This document shows positions 55,651 through 64,000 of a stretch of 64,000 nt of DNA, piece by piece (position 1 is the first letter of the stretch; every line of letters starts with the position of its first letter). A program made the translations under genes and the position numbers. This stretch comes from Listeria grayi DSM 20601. Lineage in GTDB: Bacteria; Bacillota; Bacilli; Lactobacillales; Listeriaceae. The notes under the pieces are model-generated. The model made no database searches, had not been told where the DNA came from, and was given only the letters and a program-made list of their open reading frames with translations. The stretch covers positions 964,761 to 1,028,760 of the forward strand of contig NZ_GL538352.1 of the NCBI RefSeq assembly GCF_000148995.1, written 5' to 3'.

Positions 55651-56822
55651 TATTTCACTTCACACCCTTCTGAAAGTACTTGAAGAGCATTCTCAAAATC
55701 AGCAAGCAGATCGGAAATCGCTTCCAATCCAACAGAGAAACGCAGTAGTCCATCCGTTATCCCCTGATTAAGTCGTTCCTCCCTCGGCATCGCTGCGTGA
55801 CTCATCTTCGCTGGGTAGGAAAGAATACTTTCTACTGCTCCAAGGCTCACAGAAAAGACCGGAATCTTGATTTGTTCAACAAATTTGCGAGCATTTTCTT
55901 CGCTACCAAGATCGAAGGACAATACCGCTCCGCCATTTCTAGCTTGCGCCTCCTGGATAGTATAGCCTAAATGAGAGATCAGCCCTGGATAATAAACACT
56001 TTCCACTGCTGGATGGCTTTCTAAAAAAGTAGCCAGCTGTAATGCCGATTCGGCGCTTTTTTCCATTCGCACATGAAGCGTCTTGATACCGCGCAATAAT
56101 AACCAGGCATCTTGCGCACCGAGCACACCGCCCGTTGAATTTTGCAAAAAGTAGATCTGCTCCGCTAATTCCGAGCGATTGGTAGCAATAGCTCCTGCTA
56201 AAATATCACTGTGCCCCGACAAAAATTTCGTCGCACTATGGATAACCAGGTCTGCGCCAAGTTCAAGCGGTTTTTGAATGATTGGCGTTAAAAAGGTATT
56301 ATCCACAAATAAATAGCTGTTATGTGCCTTTGCTAGCTTGGCGACCGTCGCGATGTCTGTCACTTGAAGCAGTGGGTTGGAAGGAGTTTCCACATAGACC
56401 AGTTTTGTTTCGACTTCAAACGCTGCTGCTACCTCATCCAGATTCGTCGTGTCAACAAATGTATAACGAATCCCAAAGCGTGGCAATACTTGCTCGACCA
56501 AGCGATACGTCCCACCGTACACATCTTTTGAAATAATAAAGTGGTCGCCGGCTGATAATGTGAATAAAGCGGCAGAGATCGCTGCCATTCCACTGGCGAA
56601 AGCAAAACCATGTTCGGCACCTTCCAGAGCTGCAACCGCTTTTTCAGCAGCCGCTCGAGTCGGATTTCCGCTTCTGGCATAATCATATTCATGATAATCA
56701 TCAAAGTCATGCTGGTGGAATGTCGAGGACAAATAAATCGGTGTATTGAGGGCACCTGTATGTTTATCGATTCCAAGAGCTGCTTCGATCACTTCTGTTG
56801 CTGGCTGTTTTTTATCAGACAT
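55650..56822 (-). CDS. metC: Cystathionine beta-lyase
   Basis: It splits cystathionine to homocysteine, pyruvate and ammonia. The 390-residue PLP protein has YDYARSGNPTR, GHFIISKDVYGGTYRL-like sequence and VIHSATKFLSGHSDILAG with the PLP lysine. The start follows GAGGTG and overlaps metI by eight bases. The metI/metC roles are assigned by operon order in Listeria and Bacillus; the two paralogues are otherwise hard to separate. Confidence 0.9.
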   Translation of the reverse strand: MSDKKQPATEVIEAALGIDKHTGALNTPIYLSSTFHQHDFDDYHEYDYARSGNPTRAAAEKAVAALEGAEHGFAFASGMAAISAALFTLSAGDHFIISKDVYGGTYRLVEQVLPRFGIRYTFVDTTNLDEVAAAFEVETKLVYVETPSNPLLQVTDIATVAKLAKAHNSYLFVDNTFLTPIIQKPLELGADLVIHSATKFLSGHSDILAGAIATNRSELAEQIYFLQNSTGGVLGAQDAWLLLRGIKTLHVRMEKSAESALQLATFLESHPAVESVYYPGLISHLGYTIQEAQARNGGAVLSFDLGSEENARKFVEQIKIPVFSVSLGAVESILSYPAKMSHAAMPREERLNQGITDGLLRFSVGLEAISDLLADFENALQVLSEGCEVK

Positions 56823-57936
56823 TTTGCGTCACCTCTTTCGTGAGGGTATCAAATGCCTGTTTGAGATCGTGAATCAGATCATCGCTGGATTCGATACCTA
56901 CCGAAATACGCAAAAGTTCATTCGTAAGTCCATATGATTTTCGCAAGTCTTCGGGGATATCAGCATGCGTCTGCGTTGCCGGATAAGTGATCAGGCTCTC
57001 CACGCCGCCCAAACTTTCTGCAAACGAAAATAATTCCAAGGCCTTTAGAAGCGGAGAAACTTGTTTTTCGTTTTTGATGTAAAAACTGATCATCCCACCT
57101 TTTCCGGGATAAAGTACTTTTTCCACAAGCGGATGTGATTCTAGGAAAGAAGCAACTTTTCTCGCATTCTCCTGATGTCGTTCTACTCGCAAGACCAGTG
57201 TTTTTAAACCACGGATCAATAACCAACTGTCAAACGGAGAGAGCACAGCCCCCGTCGCATTCAGCTGATCAAAATAAAACGCGCCTAAATCATCATCATT
57301 TACTACAACGACCCCAGCGAGCAGATCATTATGCCCGCCAAGATATTTCGTTGCACTGTGGATAACGATGTCCGCACCATCATTTAGCGGCTGCTGTAAC
57401 ACAGGTGTATAGAATGTATTATCAACGATTATTAGCAAATCATGCGTATGTGCGAATGCGGCTACTGCTTTGATATCCGTTTCCTGCATCAATGGGTTAG
57501 TAGGCGTTTCAATATAAATGGCTTTTGTTTGATCCGTGACAATTTCTTTTAACTCCTCTACACCGCCATTCCAATAAGAAAAATCAATGGCATATTGAGT
57601 TTCCAATTGTTTAAAATAGCGAAAAGTCCCGCCATATAGATCTTGATTCGTAATGATGTGGTCGTGGCTTTTAAAACATTGGAATACAAGCTGGATGGCG
57701 CTCATTCCAGAGCTCGTTGCAAAAGCGTGTTTCCCATTTTCCAGCTTGGCAAGTGCCTCTTGCAGCACATCTCGAGTCGGGTTACCAGTGCGGGTATAAT
57801 CATATCCAGTAGAAACGCCGAGATCTGTATGACGGTAAGCTGTAGAAAAATAAATCGGCATATTAACTGCACCAGTCGTTTCACATTTTCGATTTCCAAT
57901 TTGCGCCACTATTGTTTCTTTATTTAGCTTAGTCAT
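56815..57936 (-). CDS. metI: Cystathionine gamma-synthase / O-acylhomoserine (thiol)-lyase
   Basis: It forms cystathionine from an O-acylhomoserine and cysteine. The 373-residue PLP enzyme of the Cys/Met family has YDYTRTGNPTRDVL and the PLP lysine in VIHSATKYLGGHNDLLAGV. GGAGG lies eight bases before ATG 57936. It sits between metE and metC in the operon. Confidence 0.92.
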   Translation of the reverse strand: MTKLNKETIVAQIGNRKCETTGAVNMPIYFSTAYRHTDLGVSTGYDYTRTGNPTRDVLQEALAKLENGKHAFATSSGMSAIQLVFQCFKSHDHIITNQDLYGGTFRYFKQLETQYAIDFSYWNGGVEELKEIVTDQTKAIYIETPTNPLMQETDIKAVAAFAHTHDLLIIVDNTFYTPVLQQPLNDGADIVIHSATKYLGGHNDLLAGVVVVNDDDLGAFYFDQLNATGAVLSPFDSWLLIRGLKTLVLRVERHQENARKVASFLESHPLVEKVLYPGKGGMISFYIKNEKQVSPLLKALELFSFAESLGGVESLITYPATQTHADIPEDLRKSYGLTNELLRISVGIESSDDLIHDLKQAFDTLTKEVTQNV

Positions 57937-57952
57937 CCTATCTCCTCCTTTT

Positions 57953-60232
57953 CTACTTTTCCGTTACTTGGTATTCCGCACGAATTTCTTTAGTCGCTTT
58001 GACCATGTCTTTTAAGGCTGCAATCGTTTCTGGCTCTTTTCTCGTTTTCAGTCCACAATCAGGGTTGATCCAAAATTGTTTGACATCGATTGCACGAAGC
58101 GCACGTTTGATGTTGTCTTGGATCTCTTCCACGGTTGGAACACGTGGACTGTGGATATCATAAACACCCAGACCGATCTCTTTATCATAAGTTACTTCTT
58201 CAAACGTAGAGATGATCTCACCATGACTTCGCGAGGTCTCGATCGAAATCACGTCGGCATCTAGTGCGCTGATCGTATCGATAATATCATCAAAATCCGA
58301 GTAACACATATGCGTATGGATCTGCGTATCATTTTTGACAGAAGTCGTTGTTAGCTTGAATGAGTAAACGGCATCCTCTAAATATTCTTTCCAACGTGAT
58401 TCTTTAAGCGGCAGTCCTTCGCGAAGTGCCGGCTCATCAACTTGGATGACCCGAATGCCATTTGCCTCAAGCGCCTCTACTTCTGTACGGAGTGCCAAAC
58501 CAACTTGATTCGCGACCTCGCTTTTTGGGATATCGTCACGCACAAAGCTCCAGTTGATGATCGTTACCGGTGCAGTGAGCATTCCTTTTACAGGACGATC
58601 TGTCAGCGATTGGGCATATACACTTTCTTTTACAGTGATTTCTTCTGTAAAAGCGACATCTCCGTAAATAAGTGGTGGACGTACCGCGCGGGAACCATAG
58701 GATTGTACCCAGCCGAATTTTGTCGCCTTAAAGCCAGCTAATTTCTGACCGAAATATTCGACCATATCCGTACGTTCGAACTCACCATGTACTAATACAT
58801 CAATATCTAGATCTTCTTGGATCTCGATCCAACGTTTGATTTCTGCTTTGATATACGTATCATAATCACTGTCGGATAAATTACCTTTCAGCCATTCTGC
58901 TCGTTTTTTCCGTACTTCAGGTGATTGTGGGAAGCTACCGATCGTCGTCGTCGGAAGTAATGGTAGTTTTAACCATTCGTGCTGCTGTTTGATACGTTCT
59001 GCAAATGGTAAGTCCCGTTCTACCGTGACATTTTCTAAATTCTTGATCGCTGTTTGGACTTCATTATTATTACGGTGCGAGGAAGCATTCAGTGCTGCAA
59101 CCGCATTGGTAGAAGCCGCGAAATCAGCAGTTTCTTCACCATTCAGTGCTTTTGTCAAAAGAACGATCTCATCTAGTTTTTCATCAGCAAATGATAAGCC
59201 ATTCCACAATACCTCTTCTAGATCAGGTTCCGTCTTTTTAGTTACAGGTACATGCAGTAAAGAGTTTGACGGCTGGACGAAAATGATTTCGGCCTTTGCA
59301 AGTGTAACGATTTTTTCAAGCAATGCTTTTTGTTTTGCCAAATCACTCCGCCATACATTACGCCCATTGATGATACCGACACCCAAAATTTTATCAGCTG
59401 GAAAGCCAAATTTCTCAAGTGCTTCCAAAGATTCCCCATGATCATGTACAAAATCGATACCAATCGCATCGACAGGCAATTTAACAATATCTTCATAATA
59501 GTCCAAACTTTCAAAATAAGTTTGGAGCTCGATTTTTATTTCTGGTGCCGCAGCACGGATAGCTTCATATGTTTTTTTATAAAGTGCCAGCTCTTCTTTC
59601 GGAAAACTTGTTGCTAGATAAGGTTCGTCGATCTGTACCCACTTCACGCCGCCTTCTTCTAGTTCTTTGATCAATTGAGTATATAGCGGGATAAATTGAT
59701 CTAATAACCCTTCAAAATCGCCTTCGCTTCCTTTCCCTAATTTTAAATAAGTGATCGGCCCCACCACAACTGGTTTACCATCGATCCCAAGCTCTTCCTT
59801 TGCTTCCAAATAATATTTTAACGGGCGGTTGAAAGCTAAATGCGGTGCTGCATCTTTTAATTCCGGCACGATATAATGATAATTCGTATTAAACCATTTC
59901 GTCATTTCTGAAGCAACTGCGTTTTCTCGTCCTCGGGCAATTTCGAAATATGTATCTAAGGAAGGTTGATCCGTTTCGAAACGCTTCGGAATAACACCGA
60001 ATGTCAAACTTGTATCCAAAATATGATCATAATAACTAAAATCGCCTACAGGAATCAGTTCTACACCCTTCTCCTGTTGTTTCTTCAATGACTGCAACCG
60101 AATTTGTTTCGTTTCCTTTTCCAATTCTTCTTGCGAGATCGCACCATTCCAATAGCGCTCTAATGCTCGCTTCCATTCTCTTTTCTCCCCTAAACGCGGA
60201 TACCCCAAATTTGAACTAATTGCTTTTACCAT
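57953..60232 (-). CDS. metE: Cobalamin-independent methionine synthase
   Basis: It transfers the methyl group of 5-methyltetrahydropteroyltri-glutamate to homocysteine. The 759-residue protein has [15 protein letters not shown] at the start, [22 protein letters not shown] at the second-domain start, and zinc-site sequence HTHMCYSDF plus NPDCGLKTR near the end. ATG 60232 has GGAG upstream; 11 in-frame codons upstream overlap the leader and were not used. It is the first gene of metE-metI-metC-yitJ under SAM-I control. Confidence 0.97.
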   Translation of the reverse strand: MVKAISSNLGYPRLGEKREWKRALERYWNGAISQEELEKETKQIRLQSLKKQQEKGVELIPVGDFSYYDHILDTSLTFGVIPKRFETDQPSLDTYFEIARGRENAVASEMTKWFNTNYHYIVPELKDAAPHLAFNRPLKYYLEAKEELGIDGKPVVVGPITYLKLGKGSEGDFEGLLDQFIPLYTQLIKELEEGGVKWVQIDEPYLATSFPKEELALYKKTYEAIRAAAPEIKIELQTYFESLDYYEDIVKLPVDAIGIDFVHDHGESLEALEKFGFPADKILGVGIINGRNVWRSDLAKQKALLEKIVTLAKAEIIFVQPSNSLLHVPVTKKTEPDLEEVLWNGLSFADEKLDEIVLLTKALNGEETADFAASTNAVAALNASSHRNNNEVQTAIKNLENVTVERDLPFAERIKQQHEWLKLPLLPTTTIGSFPQSPEVRKKRAEWLKGNLSDSDYDTYIKAEIKRWIEIQEDLDIDVLVHGEFERTDMVEYFGQKLAGFKATKFGWVQSYGSRAVRPPLIYGDVAFTEEITVKESVYAQSLTDRPVKGMLTAPVTIINWSFVRDDIPKSEVANQVGLALRTEVEALEANGIRVIQVDEPALREGLPLKESRWKEYLEDAVYSFKLTTTSVKNDTQIHTHMCYSDFDDIIDTISALDADVISIETSRSHGEIISTFEEVTYDKEIGLGVYDIHSPRVPTVEEIQDNIKRALRAIDVKQFWINPDCGLKTRKEPETIAALKDMVKATKEIRAEYQVTEK

Positions 60233-60270
60233 ATATCTTTTCTCCTTTCTCCGAGCTTCCAACACACGAA

Positions 60271-60442
60271 AAAACCTCCCTAGAGAATTAGAGAGGTTGA
60301 TTTATCACTGAAAAAATAATATCGCATCTCTCTTATCTCTCAAAGCTTACTGAAGCTTTGCAGGAATTAGCACCTTTTCAATAAAAAATTGAAAGGTTGC
60401 TGGGTTTCATCGGGCCAGTCCCTCTACCACTCATAATAAGAG
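60271..60442 (-). promoter_or_regulatory. SAM-I (S-box) riboswitch of the met operon
   Basis: The minus strand shows the S-box core: CTCTTAT (P1, 60436-60442), GAGGGACTGGCCCGATGAAACCCAGCAACC, GGTGCTAATTCC, closing ATAAGAG (60330-60336). The terminator stem 60291-60298 with 60273-60280 is followed by TTTTTC. Confidence 0.96.
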
Positions 60443-60480
60443 CTAATATTTAGTTGGTGTTAACTTGTATTGTTTTCATA

Positions 60481-60509
60481 ATTATACATAGCCATATCAT
60501 GAAAAGCAA
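60481..60509 (-). promoter_or_regulatory. Promoter of the met operon
   Basis: TTGCTT (60504-60509) and TATAAT (60481-60486) on the minus strand are 17 bases apart, about 40 bases before the riboswitch P1 stem. Confidence 0.7.
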
Positions 60510-60517
60510 CCCCTTTT

Positions 60518-61687
60518 TTAGAAATTAACTGAATTTTGTTTATTATTTCCTCCATTAAAAAGCAACACTGTACCGGCCAACAATAGGGCGGCCACCGTGT
60601 AATAAAAACTAGCCGGACCAAAGTGACTAATCAAATTCCCCGTAAAGATCGGCCCCACGATACTCCCAGCACTAAAACACATCCCTACGAGGATATTTCC
60701 AGCCGGCAATAGCTCCAATGCCGTTAAATCTGTCATATAGGATAAGCCGAGGGAATACAGCGAACCAAGAAAAATCCCTAGAATAAAGAACAGGAGAATA
60801 AAAAGTAGCGTGTGATGAACAAAAGCAAGTATTAAAAACAAAAATGCTCCCCCAATCGTCAGAAACGGCAATAAGTTTCCTCTTCCTACCCGGTCGCTAA
60901 AAATCCCGATCGGCAGTTGAAATAGAATCGTCCCTACTGAAAATGAGGATATAATAATGGTAATAACAGCCGTCCCCATCCCTTCACGCAGGCCAACAAC
61001 TGGAAAAGTAGCATTCAATCCTGTTTCCAATACGCCATATAGAAATGGCGGAATCATTGCGACCCAGCTTGTTTTCAGCACGCTGGAAAACCGTTTAAAA
61101 CTATCAAAGAAAGAAATCGCTCGGATTTTTTTGCCCGAGGAAATAAAACCATTATCTAATTTCCACAGAATGATCCAAGTGACTAAAATTAATAGTCCAG
61201 ACAAATAAAATGGCAAATTTTGTGAGAAACTTGCTAGATTAACTAACTGTGGTCCCACGGCAAACCCTACGGAGAAAAACAGTCCATAGATGGACATGTT
61301 CCTTCCTCTTTTAGAAGGGTCGCTTATCGCCCCGATCCAGGTTTGTGAAGAAAAGTGAAGCATATGATCACCGACTCCAATTAGCAAGCGCAGTAAAAAC
61401 CAAAAATAAAGATTAAAGTAGATCGGAAATAAAAGAATGGCGACCCCTACTATCGCTGCTCCGACTAAAATAACTGGTTTAAAGCCATATTTATGAAGAG
61501 GTGCCTCAATAAAAGGTGATACTAGCAACACGCCAATATAAATTCCCGTGGCATGCAATCCGTTGATACTCGAAGAAATACCTTTTTCTTCAAAAATAAT
61601 TGCAATCAAAGGCAGCAATAACCCCTGAGATAATCCTGATATTGCAACTACTGTAGTTAAGACCCAAAATCGGAATCTATCCGTCAT
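60518..61687 (-). CDS. MFS transporter of unknown substrate
   Basis: The 389-residue protein has 12 predicted membrane segments. The MFS loop motif appears as LPIGIFSDRVGRGNLLP between helices 8 and 9. In Listeria a gene of this type lies next to metE, but it has its own start (AAGGTG before ATG 61687) upstream of the S-box, so it is not under the riboswitch. It could move a sulfur compound or a drug; the sequence does not tell. Confidence 0.85.
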   Translation of the reverse strand: MTDRFRFWVLTTVVAISGLSQGLLLPLIAIIFEEKGISSSINGLHATGIYIGVLLVSPFIEAPLHKYGFKPVILVGAAIVGVAILLFPIYFNLYFWFLLRLLIGVGDHMLHFSSQTWIGAISDPSKRGRNMSIYGLFFSVGFAVGPQLVNLASFSQNLPFYLSGLLILVTWIILWKLDNGFISSGKKIRAISFFDSFKRFSSVLKTSWVAMIPPFLYGVLETGLNATFPVVGLREGMGTAVITIIISSFSVGTILFQLPIGIFSDRVGRGNLLPFLTIGGAFLFLILAFVHHTLLFILLFFILGIFLGSLYSLGLSYMTDLTALELLPAGNILVGMCFSAGSIVGPIFTGNLISHFGPASFYYTVAALLLAGTVLLFNGGNNKQNSVNF

Positions 61688-61713
61688 GAAGACACCTTCT
61701 TTCTACATACATA

Positions 61714-61747
61714 AAAAAAGTAATACCAAAGTTGGCATTACTTTTTT
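61714..61747 (-). terminator. Terminator of the rRNA-tRNA array
   Basis: A 15-pair stem with one mismatch (61714-61728 with 61733-61747) with a T-run on the minus strand, eight bases after the last tRNA. It also lies in the leader of the MFS gene. Confidence 0.8.
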
Positions 61748-61754
61748 AAAATTA

Positions 61755-61826
61755 TGACCCGTACGGGAATCGAACCCGTGTTACCGCCGTGAAAGGGCGG
61801 TGTCTTAACCGCTTGACCAACGGGCC
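61755..61826 (-). tRNA. tRNA-Glu (UUC)
   Basis: A 72-nt cloverleaf on the minus strand; anticodon TTC in CCCTTTCACGG. CCA is not encoded. Last tRNA of the array. Confidence 0.97.
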
Positions 61827-61832
61827 TACATC

Positions 61833-61923
61833 TGGCGGAGAAGGAGGGATTTGAACCCTCGCGCCGCTTTCGCGACCTACACCCTTAGCAGGGGCGCCTC
61901 TTCAGCCACTTGAGTACTTCCCC
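61833..61923 (-). tRNA. tRNA-Ser (GCU)
   Basis: A class II tRNA with a long variable arm, anticodon GCT, discriminator G and encoded CCA. Confidence 0.97.
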
Positions 61924-61958
61924 AAATGTTTTAAAAAATCTATTCTTCTAAAGAATAA

Positions 61959-62031
61959 CTCCACAGGTAGGACTCGAACCTACGACCGATCGGTTAACAG
62001 CCGATTGCTCTACCAACTGAGCTACTGTGGA
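61959..62031 (-). tRNA. tRNA-Asn (GUU)
   Basis: A 73-nt cloverleaf, anticodon GTT in GCTGTTAACC. Confidence 0.97.
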
Positions 62032-62037
62032 ATAAAA

Positions 62038-62111
<74 letters not shown>

Positions 62112-62139
62112 TTCACAGATAAATAGAATATTAACAAAG

Positions 62140-62210
62140 AGCGGGTGATGGGAATCGAACCCACGACAACAGCTTGGAAGGCTGTAGTTTTACCACTAAA
62201 CTACACCCGC
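62140..62210 (-). tRNA. tRNA-Gly (UCC)
   Basis: A 71-nt cloverleaf, anticodon TCC in CCTTCCAAGC. Confidence 0.97.
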
Positions 62211-62233
62211 ATATATAAAACGGATTAACAAAG

Positions 62234-62307
62234 GGCGGATGATGGGAATCGAACCCACGAATGCCTGAACCACAATCAGGTGCGTTAACCACTTCGCCAC
62301 ATCCGCC
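62234..62307 (-). tRNA. tRNA-His (GUG)
   Basis: A cloverleaf with the extra 5' G(-1) of tRNA-His encoded; anticodon GTG. Confidence 0.97.
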
Positions 62308-62327
62308 ATGGCAAAAGCATGTAAAAG

Positions 62328-62400
62328 TGGCTTGGGACAGAATCGAACTGCCGACACCTTGAGCTTCAATCAAGTGCTCTACCAACTGAGCTACCAAGCC
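62328..62400 (-). tRNA. tRNA-Phe (GAA)
   Basis: A 73-nt cloverleaf, anticodon GAA in the loop TTGAAGC. Confidence 0.97.
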
Positions 62401-62403
62401 AAA

Positions 62404-62479
62404 TGGCGGTTCCGACGGGATTTGAACCCGCGATCTCCTGCGTGACAGGCAGGCATGTTAACCCCTACACCACGGAACC
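62404..62479 (-). tRNA. tRNA-Asp (GUC)
   Basis: A cloverleaf with encoded CCA; anticodon GTC in CTGTCACG. Confidence 0.97.
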
Positions 62480-62482
62480 GAA

Positions 62483-62556
<74 letters not shown>

Positions 62557-62596
62557 ATAATAATATAAAATTTTTGTCCACCAATCACAACAAAAA

Positions 62597-62686
62597 AGGA
62601 GGAAAGGGGATTCGAACCCCTGCGCGGTCTTACCCGCCTGTCGGTTTTCAAGACCGATCCCTTCAGCCAGACTTGGGTATTCCTCC
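62597..62686 (-). tRNA. tRNA-Ser (UGA)
   Basis: A class II tRNA with a long variable arm, anticodon TGA. The base after the acceptor stem reads T where the serine family normally has G; CCA is not encoded. Confidence 0.94.
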
Positions 62687-62713
62687 ATTACAATATAGCA
62701 ATAACGTGATAAG

Positions 62714-62787
62714 TGGACCTTGCAGGACTCGAACCTGCGACCGGACGGTTATGAGCCGTCTGCTCTAACCAACTGAGCTAAAGGTCC
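62714..62787 (-). tRNA. tRNA-Ile2 (CAU, lysidine-modified)
   Basis: It starts GGACCTTTAGCTCAG with CAT in an ACGGCTCATAACCGT stem-loop. From memory it matches the Bacillus tRNA-Ile that reads AUA after TilS modification, rather than a methionine tRNA. Confidence 0.9.
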
Positions 62788-62796
62788 ATAAAGAGA

Positions 62797-62870
62797 TAGC
62801 GGCGGAGGGAGTTGAACCCACGACCTTTCGGGTATGAACCGAATGCTCTAGCCAGCTGAGCTACACCGCC
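62797..62870 (-). tRNA. Elongator tRNA-Met (CAU)
   Basis: It starts GGCGGTGTAGCTCAG with CAT in TTCGGTTCATACCCGAA, matching the Bacillus elongator tRNA-Met. Confidence 0.93.
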
Positions 62871-62922
62871 ATAATAATAATGGTGCTATCTACTCTAAAT
62901 ATGAGTATATTTACCTGTAAAG

Positions 62923-62995
62923 TGGAGCCTAGCGGGATCGAACCGCTGACCTCCTGCGTGCAAAGCAGGCGCTCTCCCAGCTGAGCTAAGGCCCC
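62923..62995 (-). tRNA. tRNA-Ala (UGC)
   Basis: A 73-nt cloverleaf, anticodon TGC in CTTTGCACG. Confidence 0.97.
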
Positions 62996-63013
62996 AAAAA
63001 GAAAGAATAAAAA

Positions 63014-63087
63014 TCGGGAAGACAGGATTCGAACCTGCGACCCCTTGGTCCCAAACCAAGTGCTCTACCAAGCTGAGCTACTTCCCG
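63014..63087 (-). tRNA. tRNA-Pro (UGG)
   Basis: A 74-nt cloverleaf, anticodon TGG in GTTTGGGAC. Confidence 0.97.
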
Positions 63088-63098
63088 TACTAAAGAAG

Positions 63099-63172
63099 TG
63101 CGCCCGAGAGGAGTCGAACCTCTAACCGCTTGATTCGTAGTCAAGTACTCTATCCAATTGAGCTACGGGCGC
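63099..63172 (-). tRNA. tRNA-Arg (ACG)
   Basis: A 74-nt cloverleaf, anticodon ACG (A34 to inosine) in ACTACGAATC. Confidence 0.97.
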
Positions 63173-63196
63173 AAAAACAATATAGATTTATAAAAG

Positions 63197-63282
63197 TGCC
63201 GAGGACCGGAATCGAACCGGTACGGTGATCACTCACCGCAGGATTTTAAGTCCTGTGCGTCTGCCAGTTCCGCCACCCCGGC
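63197..63282 (-). tRNA. tRNA-Leu (UAA)
   Basis: A class II tRNA, 86 nt, anticodon TAA in ACTTAAAATCC. Confidence 0.97.
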
Positions 63283-63301
63283 AATATTTGGAATAAATTG
63301 G

Positions 63302-63373
63302 AGCGGAAGACGGGGTTCGAACCCGCGACCCCCACCTTGGCAAGGTGATGTTCTACCACTGAACTACTTCCGC
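63302..63373 (-). tRNA. tRNA-Gly (GCC)
   Basis: A 72-nt cloverleaf, anticodon GCC in CTTGCCAAGG. Confidence 0.97.
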
Positions 63374-63391
63374 AACTTATAACAAATATAA

Positions 63392-63473
63392 TGCGGGTGA
63401 AGGGACTTGAACCCCCACGCCTTGCGGCGCCAGATCCTAAATCTGGTGCGTCTGCCAATTCCGCCACACCCGC
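63392..63473 (-). tRNA. tRNA-Leu (UAG)
   Basis: A class II tRNA, 82 nt, anticodon TAG in ATTTAGGATC. Confidence 0.97.
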
Positions 63474-63480
63474 ATAAAAG

Positions 63481-63553
63481 TGAGCCGTGATGGGCTCGAA
63501 CCATCGACCCTCTGATTAAAAGTCAGATGCTCTACCAACTGAGCTAACGGCTC
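63481..63553 (-). tRNA. tRNA-Lys (UUU)
   Basis: A 73-nt cloverleaf, anticodon TTT in ACTTTTAATC. Confidence 0.97.
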
Positions 63554-63568
63554 AAACAAGAAAAATGG

Positions 63569-63641
63569 TGCCGGCTGCAAGAGTCGAACTCGCGACCTAC
63601 TGATTACAAATCAGTTGCTCTACCAACTGAGCTAAGCCGGC
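63569..63641 (-). tRNA. tRNA-Thr (UGU)
   Basis: A 73-nt cloverleaf, anticodon TGT in ATTTGTAATC. Confidence 0.97.
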
Positions 63642-63649
63642 AAAAATGG

Positions 63650-63722
63650 TGGAGGTTAACGGGATCGAACCGCTGACCCTCTGCTTGTAAGGCAGATGCT
63701 CTCCCAGCTGAGCTAAACCTCC
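63650..63722 (-). tRNA. tRNA-Val (UAC)
   Basis: A 73-nt cloverleaf, anticodon TAC in CCTTACAAGC. First tRNA after the 5S gene. Confidence 0.97.
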
Positions 63723-63729
63723 AAATTAC

Positions 63730-63847
63730 TGCCCGGCAGCGACCTACTCTCACAGGGGGAAACCCCCTACTACCATTGGCGCAGAGAAGCTTAACTACCG
63801 TGTTCGGGATGGGAACGGGTGTGACCTTCTCGCCATAACTACCAGAC
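63730..63847 (-). rRNA. rrf: 5S ribosomal RNA
   Basis: The minus strand gives TGTCTGGTAGTTATGGCGAG, the conserved CCCGAACACGG region and GAGAGTAGGTCGCTGCCGGGC at the 3' end. The ends pair as in 5S helix I. Boundaries are good to a few bases. Confidence 0.96.
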
Positions 63848-63920
63848 AATATAAGAGAAAAACATTCTCTCAAAACTAGAGAAGAAAGATTGTAAAGTTT
63901 TCACCGATAATCATTTTTAT

Positions 63921-64000
63921 TGGTTAAGTCCTCGATCGATTAGTATTTGTCCGCTCCATATGTTGCCATACTTCCACTCCAAACCTATCTACCTGATCAT
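63921..64000 (-). rRNA. rrl: 23S ribosomal RNA, 3' end only
   Basis: The minus strand ends GGAGCGGACAAATACTAATCG then ATCGAGGACTTAACCA, the conserved 23S 3' terminus of Firmicutes. The gene continues beyond the window; a 73-bp spacer separates it from 5S. Confidence 0.95.

Noticed and set aside
62714..62787. A second elongator tRNA-Met
   Set aside because: The sequence matches the AUA-reading tRNA-Ile2 with CAU anticodon better than a methionine tRNA; the elongator tRNA-Met is the neighbour at 62797.

Overview
The window looks like a chromosomal segment of a low-to-mid GC Firmicute, most likely Listeria or a close relative in the Listeriaceae. This is inferred from remembered gene orders, not a database search: polC-proS-rseP-dxr-cdsA-uppS-frr-pyrH; tsf-rpsB followed by leuS, asnB, metK; menE-B-H-D-F with divergent menA; and the metE-metI-metC-yitJ operon beside an MFS gene. 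A 23S-5S-21 tRNA array in the Bacillus subtilis trnB order closes the window. Most genes are on the minus strand.

Layout. 1-14.3 kb is the pyrH-to-rimP operon (nucleotide, ribosome-recycling, isoprenoid and phospholipid synthesis, DNA replication). It is interrupted between polC and rimP by a plus-strand MucBP surface-protein locus that looks frameshifted or programmed to frameshift. 14.8-19.9 kb is a phosphonate-type ABC importer operon ending in a CpdB-like nucleotidase. 20.0-21.4 kb holds a small secreted toxin-like protein with a probable immunity gene and a dead tyrosine recombinase. tsf-rpsB follow at 21.4-23.2 kb, so the usual rpsB-tsf-pyrH-frr cluster is split by about 7 kb of accessory DNA. 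23.7-24.9 kb carries a second small secreted protein with one or two small membrane proteins. 24.9-29.3 kb is a complete MurNAc-6-phosphate recycling locus (murP, murQ, mupG, murR). leuS with its T-box is at 29.4-32.0 kb, and a third secreted-protein/small-membrane-protein pair is at 32.3-33.0 kb.

33.5-46.5 kb has ytqA-ytqB, a MarR-regulated EmrAB-type efflux operon, asnB, metK with a SAM-I riboswitch, and several small or metabolic genes. 46.5-53.8 kb is menaquinone synthesis. 53.8-60.5 kb is methionine synthesis under a second SAM-I riboswitch. 60.5-61.7 kb is an MFS transporter, and the rest is the tRNA/rRNA array.

The most unusual part is the set of small secreted proteins. Two of these loci (about 20.06-21.02 kb and 32.27-33.15 kb) carry unrelated cargo between matching borders: an identical 29-bp block upstream and a shared two-part motif downstream. 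That looks like an exchangeable cassette encoding a secreted effector plus a probable self-protection protein. The second most unusual is the slippery heptamer with an immediate UGA that would join an LPXTG mini-protein to a MucBP protein.
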